From Blastomonas sp. CACIA14H2 (lineage in GTDB: Bacteria; Pseudomonadota; Alphaproteobacteria; Sphingomonadales; Sphingomonadaceae): 61,438 nucleotides of DNA. Position 1 is the first letter of the stretch, and each line of letters opens with the position of its first letter. The stretch is from assembly GCA_000503195.1 (NCBI GenBank), contig AYSC01000025.1, forward strand, positions 1-61,438. Direction: 5' to 3'. The translations under genes were made by a program, and so were the position numbers. This document shows positions 35,509 through 43,671 of the stretch, piece after piece. The notes under the pieces were generated by a model that saw only the letters and a program-made list of their open reading frames with translations, ran no database searches and was not told the origin of the DNA.

Positions 35509-37566
35509 TCAGTTCCCCGTCTTCAGCGTGATCAGGATGTTGCCGACGGCATCGACGGTGCCGGTGCAGTCCGCCTCGATCAGCGTGGTGGAATCCATTT
35601 CGATGACGATGGCAGGCCCGGGGATCATGTCCCCGGCGAGCAGCTTCGAGCGGTCGTAGATGATCGCGGGCACCATCTTGCCGTCCATCCACAGCTCGTG
35701 ATCGCGCAGCTTCGCCGCCGATGGATCGCCATTGCCTTGCGGGAGCTTCGCGGCGGGAAGGTCGAGCGCCTTGCCCATCGCCACCGCGCGCAGGTTCACG
35801 ATCTCGTGCTCCGAGTCCATGTTGAAGGTGAACAACCGGTGGTGCTCCTCGTCGAAGCGCCCGGTCAGCCATTCGATACCATGGGTGTGCAGGTCGTCGC
35901 GGGTGACCGACATCGGCACCTCGAACGCCTGGCCGGCATAGCGGACATCGACCTCGAAGGTGATGGTGACATCGTCCTGGGCCACGCCTTCGGCGACCAG
36001 CTCGTCGCCGATCTGCGCCGCCATCTCGTCGAGAATGCCGCCGAGTTCCTCGAGCGTGGTCTGCGATGCCAACCGCGAGAAGCTGCGCGCGGTCTCGGTG
36101 CGCATCCGCGTCGTCGCATCGCCGAGCGCGCACAGCACGCCGGGCGAGACCGGCGAGATCGCGGGCCAGCTGCCCATCAGCCGCGCGACCGCGTTGACGT
36201 GCAGCGGCCCTGCCCCGCCAAAGCCCATCAGCGCAAAGTCGCGCGGGTCATAGCCCTGCTGCACCGAGATCATGCGAAGCGCGCCGAACATGTTCTCGTT
36301 GACGATGTCGATGATGCCGCGCGCGGCGGCATAGAGATCGATCTTGAGCGCATCGGCGATGGTCTGCACCGCCTTTTTCGCGCCCTCACGGTCGAGCTTG
36401 AACGTACCGCCGAGCAACGCCTCGGGAAGATAGCCCAGCACGACATTGGCGTCGGTCACGGTGGGCAGCTCTCCGCCCTTGCCATAGGCGACCGGCCCCG
36501 GCACCGCGCCCGCCGATTGCGGGCCGACACGCAGCGCGCCGGTGAGTTCGGGCACATAGGCGATCGATCCGCCGCCCGCGCCCACGGTCTTGACGTCGAG
36601 CGCCGAGGCGCGGACCGACAGGTGCCCCACCTCGGTGGTGCGCACGCGGCGCGCCTCCAGATTCTCGATCAGCGCGACATCGGTCGACGTGCCGCCGACG
36701 TCGAGCGTCAGGATGTTCCGGATACCGGCGTTCTTGCCCACCCAGATCGCGCCGGTCACGCCGCCTGCAGGCCCCGACATCAGCAGCGAGACCGGATGCT
36801 CTTCGGACTTTTCGGAGGACATGAGGCCACCATCCGAGCGGAGCAACGCAAGCTTGCCCGCCATGCCCGCATCGCGCAGCCGGCTGCGCAAATTGCGGAC
36901 ATAGCGGCCCACGACCGGGCGCACCGCCGCGTTGGCGACGGTGGTCAGCGTGCGCTCGTATTCCTGCATTTCGGGCAGCACGACATGGCTGAGCGAGATC
37001 GGCACGTCGGGCAGGATTTCCGCCGCGAGTTCCGCCACGCGCCTTTCGTGCGCGCCGTTCAGATAGGCATTCATCAGGCTGACGGTCAGCGCCTCGATCC
37101 CCTGGCCCTTGAGCTTTTCCAGCGCGGCGCGGATATCGGCATCGTCGACGGCCCGCATTTCCTCGCCCTGCGCCGACATGCGGCCCTTGATCTCGACCGT
37201 GTCCTCCAGCGCCGCAAGCGGGGTAGGCTTGGGCCAGACGATCCAGCCGGCGAGACCACCGGGCACGAAACTGCGCGCGATCTGCATCACCTGGCGATAG
37301 CCTTCGGTGACGATCAGGCCGACGCGCGCACCCTTGCCCTCCAGCACCGCATTGGTCGCGACCGTCGTGCCATGGAGGAAGATTTCGACATCCGCCGGCG
37401 TGATCCCGGCATTGGCACAGATCGCCTGCACCCCGGTCAGAATGCCTTCGGAACTGTCATGCGGCGTCGAGGGGGTCTTGTGCCGCCAGAAGGCGCCCGA
37501 TTGTTCGTCGAACAGCAGCAGATCGGTAAATGTGCCGCCGACATCGACACCCAGCCTGTAACTCAT
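35509..37566 (-). CDS. hyuA: Hydantoinase A/oxoprolinase-family ATPase subunit
   Basis: A 685-residue HyuA-type subunit with the ASKHA ATP-binding fold: LGVDVGGTFTDLLLFDE at the N terminus, FLHGTTVATNAVLEGKGA, TLDVGGTSTDVALIE in the middle, and MGFGGAGPLHV near the end. With HyuB it should phosphorylate an amide oxygen before hydrolysis, or a carbonyl before carboxylation. AAGGGGTG precedes the ATG. It lies 58 bases behind the lyase gene. Confidence 0.93.
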   Translation of the reverse strand: MSYRLGVDVGGTFTDLLLFDEQSGAFWRHKTPSTPHDSSEGILTGVQAICANAGITPADVEIFLHGTTVATNAVLEGKGARVGLIVTEGYRQVMQIARSFVPGGLAGWIVWPKPTPLAALEDTVEIKGRMSAQGEEMRAVDDADIRAALEKLKGQGIEALTVSLMNAYLNGAHERRVAELAAEILPDVPISLSHVVLPEMQEYERTLTTVANAAVRPVVGRYVRNLRSRLRDAGMAGKLALLRSDGGLMSSEKSEEHPVSLLMSGPAGGVTGAIWVGKNAGIRNILTLDVGGTSTDVALIENLEARRVRTTEVGHLSVRASALDVKTVGAGGGSIAYVPELTGALRVGPQSAGAVPGPVAYGKGGELPTVTDANVVLGYLPEALLGGTFKLDREGAKKAVQTIADALKIDLYAAARGIIDIVNENMFGALRMISVQQGYDPRDFALMGFGGAGPLHVNAVARLMGSWPAISPVSPGVLCALGDATTRMRTETARSFSRLASQTTLEELGGILDEMAAQIGDELVAEGVAQDDVTITFEVDVRYAGQAFEVPMSVTRDDLHTHGIEWLTGRFDEEHHRLFTFNMDSEHEIVNLRAVAMGKALDLPAAKLPQGNGDPSAAKLRDHELWMDGKMVPAIIYDRSKLLAGDMIPGPAIVIEMDSTTLIEADCTGTVDAVGNILITLKTGN

Positions 37567-37624
37567 TCATTCACCCCTTCGCTTGCCGGCCCTGTCGCCG
37601 ACACGATTGATGTATGGCCCAGCC

Positions 37625-38530
37625 TCAGGCCGCCGCGCGGGCGACCAGAGAGGGCAGCTCCCGACCGAGAATCCCGGCCATCCAGCGATTGGCCGCGATG
37701 GCGGCATCCAAATCCATGCCATGCGCGATGCCTGACCGCTCTGCGAGATAGATCAGCTCTTCGGTCGCGATATTTCCGGTGGCGCGCGGCGCGAACGGGC
37801 ATCCGCCAAGCCCCCCCAGGCTGGCATCGAGCACGCGCACGCCCGCTGCCATCGCCGCCCAGGCATTGGCTATCCCGGTGCCGCGCGTGTTGTGAAAGTG
37901 CGCGCGCAGCGGGATGTCCGCAGGCACGAAATCGCTCAGCCGCCCGAACAGGTCCGTCACCTGCGCGGGCACGCCGACGCCGATCGTGTCGGCCAGCGCG
38001 ATCTCGGACGGCCCCGCGTCGAGCACCGCCCGGGCGATATCGACGACCCGATGCGCCGGCACGTCGCCCTCGAACGGGCAGCCGAACGCGGCCGAGATGG
38101 TGACCTGCGCGATCAGCCCGTTCTCCCGGGCAAAGCGGATCATCTCGCTCGCCTCGGCGATTCCCTCGGCCACGGTCTGGCCCTGGTTCTTCTGCCCGAA
38201 GGTATCGCTGGCAACGATGACGCAGCCGATCTCGTCGACGCCGCGCCGGCCGCCCTCCTTCGTCGCCAGCGCGCGCAGCACGCCGCGCTTGTTCAGCGTC
38301 AGGCCGATATAGGAGACGTCCTTGCGGTCGGGCAGCCCGGCGATCACGGCTTCGGCATCGGCCATCTGCGGCACGCGCTGCGGGTGGACGAAGCTTGCCA
38401 CCTCGAGCCGCCGCGCACCGGCGTCGATCATCCGCTCGATCATCTCCAGCTTGTCGGCGGTGGAGACGATGTCCGGTTCGTTCTGCAGGCCGTCGCGCGG
38501 GCCGACCTCGACAATCTGGATGCTGCTCAT
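37625..38530 (-). CDS. Hydroxymethylglutaryl-CoA-lyase-family enzyme
   Basis: About 301 residues with the TIM-barrel fold of HMG-CoA lyases, which split 3-hydroxy-3-methylglutaryl-CoA into acetyl-CoA and acetoacetate. Active-site elements are complete: VGPRDGLQNE (Arg12, Asp13), metal ligands in HFHNTRG, and the GGLGGCPFA cysteine loop. Related acyl-CoA substrates are possible. Start is uncertain: ATGs at 38530, 38536 and 38548 are in frame; the last lies inside the GntR operator, so a start below it is preferred. No clear ribosome-binding site is seen for any. Confidence 0.87.
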   Translation of the reverse strand: MSSIQIVEVGPRDGLQNEPDIVSTADKLEMIERMIDAGARRLEVASFVHPQRVPQMADAEAVIAGLPDRKDVSYIGLTLNKRGVLRALATKEGGRRGVDEIGCVIVASDTFGQKNQGQTVAEGIAEASEMIRFARENGLIAQVTISAAFGCPFEGDVPAHRVVDIARAVLDAGPSEIALADTIGVGVPAQVTDLFGRLSDFVPADIPLRAHFHNTRGTGIANAWAAMAAGVRVLDASLGGLGGCPFAPRATGNIATEELIYLAERSGIAHGMDLDAAIAANRWMAGILGRELPSLVARAAA

Positions 38531-38538
38531 GGCCATGT

Positions 38539-38548
38539 TTGTATACAT
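38539..38548. promoter_or_regulatory. GntR operator 1, before the lyase gene
   Basis: TTGTATACAT, with the symmetric core TGTATACA (38540-38547), matches operator 2 in nine of ten bases. It sits directly in front of or over the start of the lyase gene, between it and the gntR stop, and so could control lyase, hyuA, hyuB and the CoA-transferase as one unit. Confidence 0.75.
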
Positions 38549-38585
38549 TTAGTTCTGACGCGTCCAGCGGGGGAGAAAATGGGGT

Positions 38586-39269
38586 TCAGTCATTAGCCTG
38601 GCGCTGCTCCTTGTGGCGTTTGGCGGTGCTGCTGAACACATGGAAGGCGCGGCGGATATGACTGGTCATCACCGCGCGTGCCCAGAGCGAATCGCGCGCG
38701 GTAAACGCGGCGATCAGCTCGCGATGCTCGCGCGCCGATTGCAGCAGCTCGTCGGTCTTGTATTGCGCGGCGGTGCGGCGCACCACCGGCTGCTCGACCA
38801 GCATCGGCAGCATGGCGCTGAGCCGCGGCGAGCGCGCAGCCTCCAGAATGACCTCGTGGAAGCGGCGGTTTTGCGCCAGAAACGCCGTGACATCGGGAGG
38901 GGTCGAGCGCACGGCCGCGTCGAGAAGGTCGGAAATCCGGCCCAGCTCCTCGATCTGGCGGTTGGAGATGTTGCGTGCGGCGCGGCTGGCGGCATGGCCC
39001 TCGAGCATTCCGCGCAGCACGAACATCTCGTCGATATCGTCGGCCGACCAGTCCGCCACGAACAGCCGCTTCGAATCGCTGCGTACGATCAGCAGCTCGT
39101 TCTCGAGCCGCCGCACCGCCTCGCGCACCGGCGTGCGCGACACGCCGGAGATGCGCGCGAGCTGCTCCTCGGTCAGCTGCTGGCCCGGCTCGGCGCGGCC
39201 CGAGAGCACGAACTGGCGGATCTTGTCATAGGCAATATCCGATGCCCGCGGCGATGCTGCCTTTTCCAT
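38586..39269 (-). CDS. GntR-family regulator, FadR/FCD type
   Basis: A 227-residue repressor-type regulator. The N-terminal winged helix has YDKIRQFVLSGRAEPGQQL and ISGVSRTPVREAVRRLE. The C-terminal all-helical FCD ligand domain has the metal-ligand pattern seen in LAQNRRFHEVIL and a late HRELIAAF histidine. The ATG at 39269 follows GGGATGGAAG; the longer frame is not supported. It lies in the middle of its presumed regulon, with operators on both sides, and should release DNA when the pathway's acid or CoA intermediate binds. Confidence 0.92.
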   Translation of the reverse strand: MEKAASPRASDIAYDKIRQFVLSGRAEPGQQLTEEQLARISGVSRTPVREAVRRLENELLIVRSDSKRLFVADWSADDIDEMFVLRGMLEGHAASRAARNISNRQIEELGRISDLLDAAVRSTPPDVTAFLAQNRRFHEVILEAARSPRLSAMLPMLVEQPVVRRTAAQYKTDELLQSAREHRELIAAFTARDSLWARAVMTSHIRRAFHVFSSTAKRHKEQRQAND

Positions 39270-39378
39270 GCGCTTCCATCCCGTCCCAGTACTGCGCACC
39301 GCTCCAGCGTCCCCTGGCGGTGCACACCAATTTGCGCCGATCTTGCGCCAACCCATTTTCGCTATTGACGATAGACAT

Positions 39379-39388
39379 TTGTATACAA
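39379..39388. promoter_or_regulatory. GntR operator 2, before the racemase-like gene
   Basis: TTGTATACAA is a perfect 10-bp palindrome. It starts nine bases after a TTGACG -35-like element (39365-39370), so bound repressor would cover the promoter of the rightward operon. It is also 110 bases upstream of gntR itself and could give autoregulation. Confidence 0.8.
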
Positions 39389-39454
39389 TACCGTCAAGCC
39401 ATGGATCGCGGTCGGACCTACCGACGCAGACGGTCCCGAAAGGTGGGGTAGCGC

Positions 39455-40207
39455 ATGGCAGATGATCGCCGGATCAAGGTGATAGTACCCATTCCGATGG
39501 ACGAGGCGGGCGTCGCCGCCCGCGCCGCGCAGCTGCCGTCCGATTTCGTCCGCTCCGGATTCGCGCCCGAATTCGTCGCCGTGCCGTGGGGCGCAGCGCT
39601 GGGCGACAGCTATCACGACATGCTGCTGATGGACTGGACAGTGTTCCAGACCGGCATCACCGCCGAAGACGAAGGCTATGCCGGAGTGCTGATCGACACG
39701 GTCAGCGATTCGGGGCTGCGCGCGCTGCGATCGCGCCTGTCGATCCCGGTGATCGGCCCGGGCGAGGCCGCGTTCGCCGCTGCGATGATGCTCGGCAAGA
39801 AGTTCACGGTGCTCACCATGTGGCCAGAATGGTTCCCGCTCTACCAGAAGACGCTGACCGAATATGGCTTCTGGGACCGTGTTGCCTCGCTGCGGTCGAT
39901 CGACACCCGGCCCGACGTCACCGAACTGCTCGCGGGCAAGGAAGAGGTGATCTTCGACAAGCTGAAGGCCGAGGCGACGCGCGCGATGGAGGAAGACGGC
40001 GCGGACGTGATCGTGCTCGGCTCGACCACCATGCATCAGTCTGCGGCGTTCCTCGCTGCGAACCTGCCGATCCCGGTGATCAATCCCGGCCAGGTGGCGT
40101 GGAAATTCCTCGAAGGGCTGATCGAATGCGGCCTTACCCACAGCAAGAAGGCGTTTCCGATGCCGGAAGTGCCGAAGGATGCAGACGTTAGAAAGGGTTG
40201 GTTCTGA
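39455..40207 (+). CDS. Asp/Glu racemase-fold protein lacking both catalytic cysteines
   Basis: A 250-residue member of the Asp/Glu/hydantoin racemase superfamily, by overall pattern (KVIVPIPMDEAG, SIPVIGPGEAAFAAAMMLGKKFTVLTMW, ADVIVLGSTTM, IPVINPGQVA). In working racemases one Cys follows the third strand and another lies in the GC motif; here the places are taken by Thr82 (LIDTVSDSGL) and Ser190 (VLGSTTM). The only Cys is at 225. It is thus unlikely to be a two-cysteine racemase. It starts the rightward operon behind operator 2 and overlaps the next gene by TGATG. Confidence 0.82.
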   Translation: MADDRRIKVIVPIPMDEAGVAARAAQLPSDFVRSGFAPEFVAVPWGAALGDSYHDMLLMDWTVFQTGITAEDEGYAGVLIDTVSDSGLRALRSRLSIPVIGPGEAAFAAAMMLGKKFTVLTMWPEWFPLYQKTLTEYGFWDRVASLRSIDTRPDVTELLAGKEEVIFDKLKAEATRAMEEDGADVIVLGSTTMHQSAAFLAANLPIPVINPGQVAWKFLEGLIECGLTHSKKAFPMPEVPKDADVRKGWF

Positions 40208-40638
40208 TGACAGACTGGTCACCCGGCGGTGCGGGTCAGGCCCCGCTGCCTTATCCGTTCTATATCGACATCGTCACCAAGCGCTATTTCGATGGCGTCG
40301 ACAACAAAAACATGGACCAGGTGCTCAACTGCTTCGCGCCCGATGCGCGGCTGACCGAGGTCACATCGAACACGGTGCATGACGGGCGCGAGGCGATCCG
40401 CGCGATGTTCGTCAAGCTGTTCGCCGATTTCGAGCAGATCTGGCACGGCAATTTCGTCCATGTCGCCGACCCGCAATCGAACGCGGTCTGCTCGCAGTTC
40501 ACCGTGCTCATCACGCCCAATGGCGGCGAGCAGCTGCGCTATGAAAACTGCAACCGCTTCTACCTCAAGGACCGGCTGTTCCAGGAGGTGTTCGTCTACA
40601 TGAGCGGCGACAACCTGCTCAAGGAAGGGGATCTCTGA
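40207..40638 (+). CDS. SnoaL/NTF2-like protein 1
   Basis: A 143-residue protein with the NTF2-like cone fold: an N-terminal helix (FYIDIVTKRYFDGVDNKNMDQVL), the LNCFAPDARLTEV strand, GREAIRAMF and a C-terminal FQEVFVYMSGDNLL strand. Such folds serve as isomerases, cyclases, hydratases or binding proteins. The ATG at 40207 shares a base with the racemase-like stop (TGATG). It is a paralogue of the next gene, with which it may form a mixed dimer. Confidence 0.8.
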   Translation: MTDWSPGGAGQAPLPYPFYIDIVTKRYFDGVDNKNMDQVLNCFAPDARLTEVTSNTVHDGREAIRAMFVKLFADFEQIWHGNFVHVADPQSNAVCSQFTVLITPNGGEQLRYENCNRFYLKDRLFQEVFVYMSGDNLLKEGDL

Positions 40639-41036
40639 TGCAATATGCCCCGACGATGCGCCGCGACGCGCTGATCGAATTCGCGACGCAGAGCTATTTC
40701 GCCAGCGTGGACCGCAAGGACATGGCCGCGACGCTTGCCTGCTTCCACGACGAGGCGCTCTTCACCGTCCAGACCAGCTTCACCACCCATGCCGGAAAGG
40801 CCGCAATCGAGCGGATGTTCACCGATTTCTTCGGGGCGTACGAGAAGATCGTCCACCGCGACTTCACCTGCACGGTCGATGAGACCAATGGCCGCATCGC
40901 TGCGAGCTTCGTCGCCGAGCTGACCGCCAGCGATGGCAGCGTGACCACCTTGAACAACACCAATTTCTGGCGCCTGCGCGACGGCAAGTTCCAGGAAGTC
41001 TATGTCTATATGAGCGGGGCCAATGTGCTGGTCTGA
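40638..41036 (+). CDS. SnoaL/NTF2-like protein 2
   Basis: A 132-residue SnoaL-like protein, paralogous to the one before: YFASVDRKDMAATLACFHDEALFTV, KAAIERMFTDFF and a nearly identical end, FQEVYVYMSGANVL. Both chains keep an Asn before the last strand region (ENCNRFY and NNTNFWR). It begins one base inside the preceding stop (TGATG), so the three genes from 39455 are tightly coupled. A TonB receptor gene follows after 79 bases. Confidence 0.8.
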   Translation: MQYAPTMRRDALIEFATQSYFASVDRKDMAATLACFHDEALFTVQTSFTTHAGKAAIERMFTDFFGAYEKIVHRDFTCTVDETNGRIAASFVAELTASDGSVTTLNNTNFWRLRDGKFQEVYVYMSGANVLV

Positions 41037-41115
41037 AGGCCGCACCCACAACAACACCCGCCAGAAAAAGCATAACGGGTTCGGGGGAACCTAAGCACCT
41101 CAGGGAGTTCACAGC

Positions 41116-43629
41116 ATGCGCCTTACCAGTCTGTTTGCCGCAGCATCGGCCACCGTTCTCGCCAGCGCGCTGGCGACCCCTGCCTTCGCGCAGGACAATG
41201 CCCAGGCAGAGCCCGCCGATGATGTCATCATCGTCACCGCCCGCCGCCAGAACGAAAGCCTGGCCGAGGTCCCGGCATCGGTGACCGTGCTGACCGCCGA
41301 TGCGATCCAGAAGACCGGGGTCGAGACCGCCGACCAGTTCGTGCAGCTGACGCCCGGCGTCACCATCGTCACCGGCACGGCCGAGGCGGGCGACACGCAG
41401 ATCAACATCCGCGGCATCAACGGAGCGCGCGACGCGGAAAGCTCGGTCGCGCTGGTGGTCGACGGCATCCTCAAGACCAATACCGCGCAGCTCAACCAGA
41501 ACCAGGGCACGCTGCGCCAGATCGAAATCCTGAAAGGCCCTCAGGGCGCGCTCTATGGCCGCAATGCGGCGGCGGGCGCGATCGTCATCCAGACGATGAA
41601 GCCCGGCGACCGGCTCGAGGCAGGCATCGAACTCAGCGCCGCCGAGCAGCAGACCTATCGCGGCAACGCCTTCATCTCGGTTCCGCTGGGCGAGAATGCC
41701 GGGTTCCTGGTCTCGGGCAGCTATCTCAAGACCGATGGCTTCTACCGCAATGCGTTCCTCAACAATTCCAAGACCATCGACGATCAGGAAATCTGGTCGG
41801 TCGACGGGCGCTTCGTGGCCAGGCTGGGCGACCGGACCGAGATCGACGCCAAGGCGCGCTATGCCGACCTCACCGGCGCGTCGATCAACTTCAACGCGGC
41901 CTTCCACCTGCCCAATTTCGCCGCGGCCAATCCCGCCTTTTTCGAGGATGTCGACGACCATCCGTTCAATTTCTATTCGAACATCCGCCCGACCAACGAT
42001 CAGACCACGTTCGACGCGTCGATCAAGCTCGAGCACGAGTTCGATTTCGCCAAGCTGACCCTGTGGGGCCTGTACAGCGATGTCGACCAGTCGCTGACCG
42101 CCGACGGCACCTCGGCCGACTTTGCCCGCTTCACCTTCCCCGGCGCGACCCCGGCTTCGGTCGCGGCCTCGAACGCCTGTTTCCGCAGCACCGCGCAGCT
42201 CACCGGCTTCCCGGTCAACCAGCCCGGCTTCATCGGCGCGACGCCGGTACCGTTCATCTTCGCGCCCGCCACCGGATCGACCTTCGGCCCGTACAGCCCG
42301 ACGACCTGCGACGGCACGCAATACCAGATCCGCAGCCAGGAGGATTTCAGCGGCGAAATCCGCCTGTCCTCGACCGGCGACGGCCCGTTCAACTGGCAGC
42401 TGGGCGCCTATTATCTCAATATCAGCCGCGACGTCGGCGTCAGCCTGGGCGCGGACCTGGGCCAGGGCATCATTCGGCAATTGTATAACGCTCCGAACAC
42501 GACCAACCCAACCACCCAGCTCTATTTCGACAGCTTCAGCACCGATGTGTACGCAGCCTTCGGGTCGGCCGAGTATAACTGGGACGACCGGGTGAATATC
42601 GGCCTGGCGCTGCGCTATGACGTCGAGGATCGCAGCGTTCGCAACCGCGTGCCGCTGGTCACCGATCCGTTCACCGGCGGGCCGATCAACCCCGGCCAGA
42701 CCGCAGGTGCCATCCCCGACAAGTCCGACAGCTACAAGCAGCTTCAGCCCAAGCTGACCTTCCGCTGGTCGGTGGCGGACAATTTCAACGTCTATGCCAA
42801 CTGGGGGATCGGCTTCAAGGCGGGCGGCTTCAACAATTCGGGCTCGGCGGCGATCGTCCGCCAGTCGTTCAACCAGTTCATCGGATCGCAGGTCACGATC
42901 AACGACGATTACCGCAAGGAACGCTCCAGCGCATTCGAGGGCGGCTTCAAGGGATCGGCGTTCGACGGCAAGCTGACCTTCGACCTCGCGGGCTATTATA
43001 CCGACGTCAAGGACATGCAGTTCTTCGAATTCTTCGTCGGCGGCTTCGGCCTGCTGCGCGTGGTGTCGAACATCGACAAGGTCGAGCTCTATGGTGCGGA
43101 GCTGAACCTCAATGCCGAAGTGACGCCCGGCTGGACGATCTTCGGCGCGTTCAATGTCACCGAGAGCGAGATCAAGCGCAACCGCTCGCGTCCGCAGACG
43201 GTGGGCAACAAGTCGCCCTCGACCGCCGATTACACGATCAACCTCGGCACCCAGATCGTCGCGCCGATCGCCAAGAGCTTCGATCTGGTGGCCCGCGCCG
43301 ATTATCGCATCACCGGCCCGACCTGGTTCCACACGCTGCAGAACAACACCGTGCCGACGATCTTCAGCGGCCTGTTGCCGGGCTCTGCGTTGGCGCTGCC
43401 TGCCTTTGTCGGCGACGCCAATTATGCGGTGACGCGGCGCGATGCCTTTGGCGTGCTCGACGTCCGGGCGGGGCTGGAAGGCGAGCAGTGGCGCGTGACG
43501 CTGTTCGCGGACAATGTGCTCAATCGCCGCTATCTCAACGAGGTCATCACCGCAGCCGAGTTCGGCGGTTCGTTCATCTCGCCGGGCGGCCTGCGCCGGA
43601 TCGGCGTCGAGGTCGGCTACAAGTTCTGA
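41116..43629 (+). CDS. TonB-dependent outer-membrane receptor
   Basis: An 837-residue receptor. Signal peptide cleavage is near AFA-QD. A TonB-box-like DDVIIVTARRQNES is followed by the plug (about 45-160: VPASVTVLTADAIQ, INIRGINGARDAES, IEILKGPQGALYGRNAAAGAIVI) and a 22-strand barrel ending in Phe (VGYKF). It resembles the receptors sphingomonads use for organic substrates, not a typical siderophore type, and is placed to import the pathway's substrate. AGGGAG precedes the ATG. Confidence 0.92.
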   Translation: MRLTSLFAAASATVLASALATPAFAQDNAQAEPADDVIIVTARRQNESLAEVPASVTVLTADAIQKTGVETADQFVQLTPGVTIVTGTAEAGDTQINIRGINGARDAESSVALVVDGILKTNTAQLNQNQGTLRQIEILKGPQGALYGRNAAAGAIVIQTMKPGDRLEAGIELSAAEQQTYRGNAFISVPLGENAGFLVSGSYLKTDGFYRNAFLNNSKTIDDQEIWSVDGRFVARLGDRTEIDAKARYADLTGASINFNAAFHLPNFAAANPAFFEDVDDHPFNFYSNIRPTNDQTTFDASIKLEHEFDFAKLTLWGLYSDVDQSLTADGTSADFARFTFPGATPASVAASNACFRSTAQLTGFPVNQPGFIGATPVPFIFAPATGSTFGPYSPTTCDGTQYQIRSQEDFSGEIRLSSTGDGPFNWQLGAYYLNISRDVGVSLGADLGQGIIRQLYNAPNTTNPTTQLYFDSFSTDVYAAFGSAEYNWDDRVNIGLALRYDVEDRSVRNRVPLVTDPFTGGPINPGQTAGAIPDKSDSYKQLQPKLTFRWSVADNFNVYANWGIGFKAGGFNNSGSAAIVRQSFNQFIGSQVTINDDYRKERSSAFEGGFKGSAFDGKLTFDLAGYYTDVKDMQFFEFFVGGFGLLRVVSNIDKVELYGAELNLNAEVTPGWTIFGAFNVTESEIKRNRSRPQTVGNKSPSTADYTINLGTQIVAPIAKSFDLVARADYRITGPTWFHTLQNNTVPTIFSGLLPGSALALPAFVGDANYAVTRRDAFGVLDVRAGLEGEQWRVTLFADNVLNRRYLNEVITAAEFGGSFISPGGLRRIGVEVGYKF

Positions 43630-43644
43630 TGCTGAAACTTGGCC

Positions 43645-43668
43645 CCACCCGCGATCGAGCGCGGGTGG
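43645..43668. terminator. Bidirectional terminator hairpin
   Basis: CCACCCGCG (43645-43653) and CGCGGGTGG (43660-43668) form a perfect 9-bp stem with a 6-base loop, between the convergent TonB receptor and DUF423 genes. No clear T-tract. Confidence 0.55.
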
Positions 43669-43671
43669 TCG

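Noticed and set aside
33627-37566. HyuA/HyuB as acetophenone or acetone carboxylase
   Set aside because: The extra carboxylase subunits of those enzymes are missing, and the family spans both hydrolases and carboxylases. The two-gene form leaves the reaction open.
36084-37566. Frameshift in hyuA suggested by alternative long frames in the same region
   Set aside because: The 685-codon minus-strand frame is intact with all HyuA motifs in order; the other frames are shadows.
40864-43332. About 822-codon minus-strand open frame opposite the TonB receptor
   Set aside because: It mirrors the receptor gene and shows only low-complexity Val/Glu/Arg/Gly sequence. The plus-strand receptor has signal peptide, plug and barrel.
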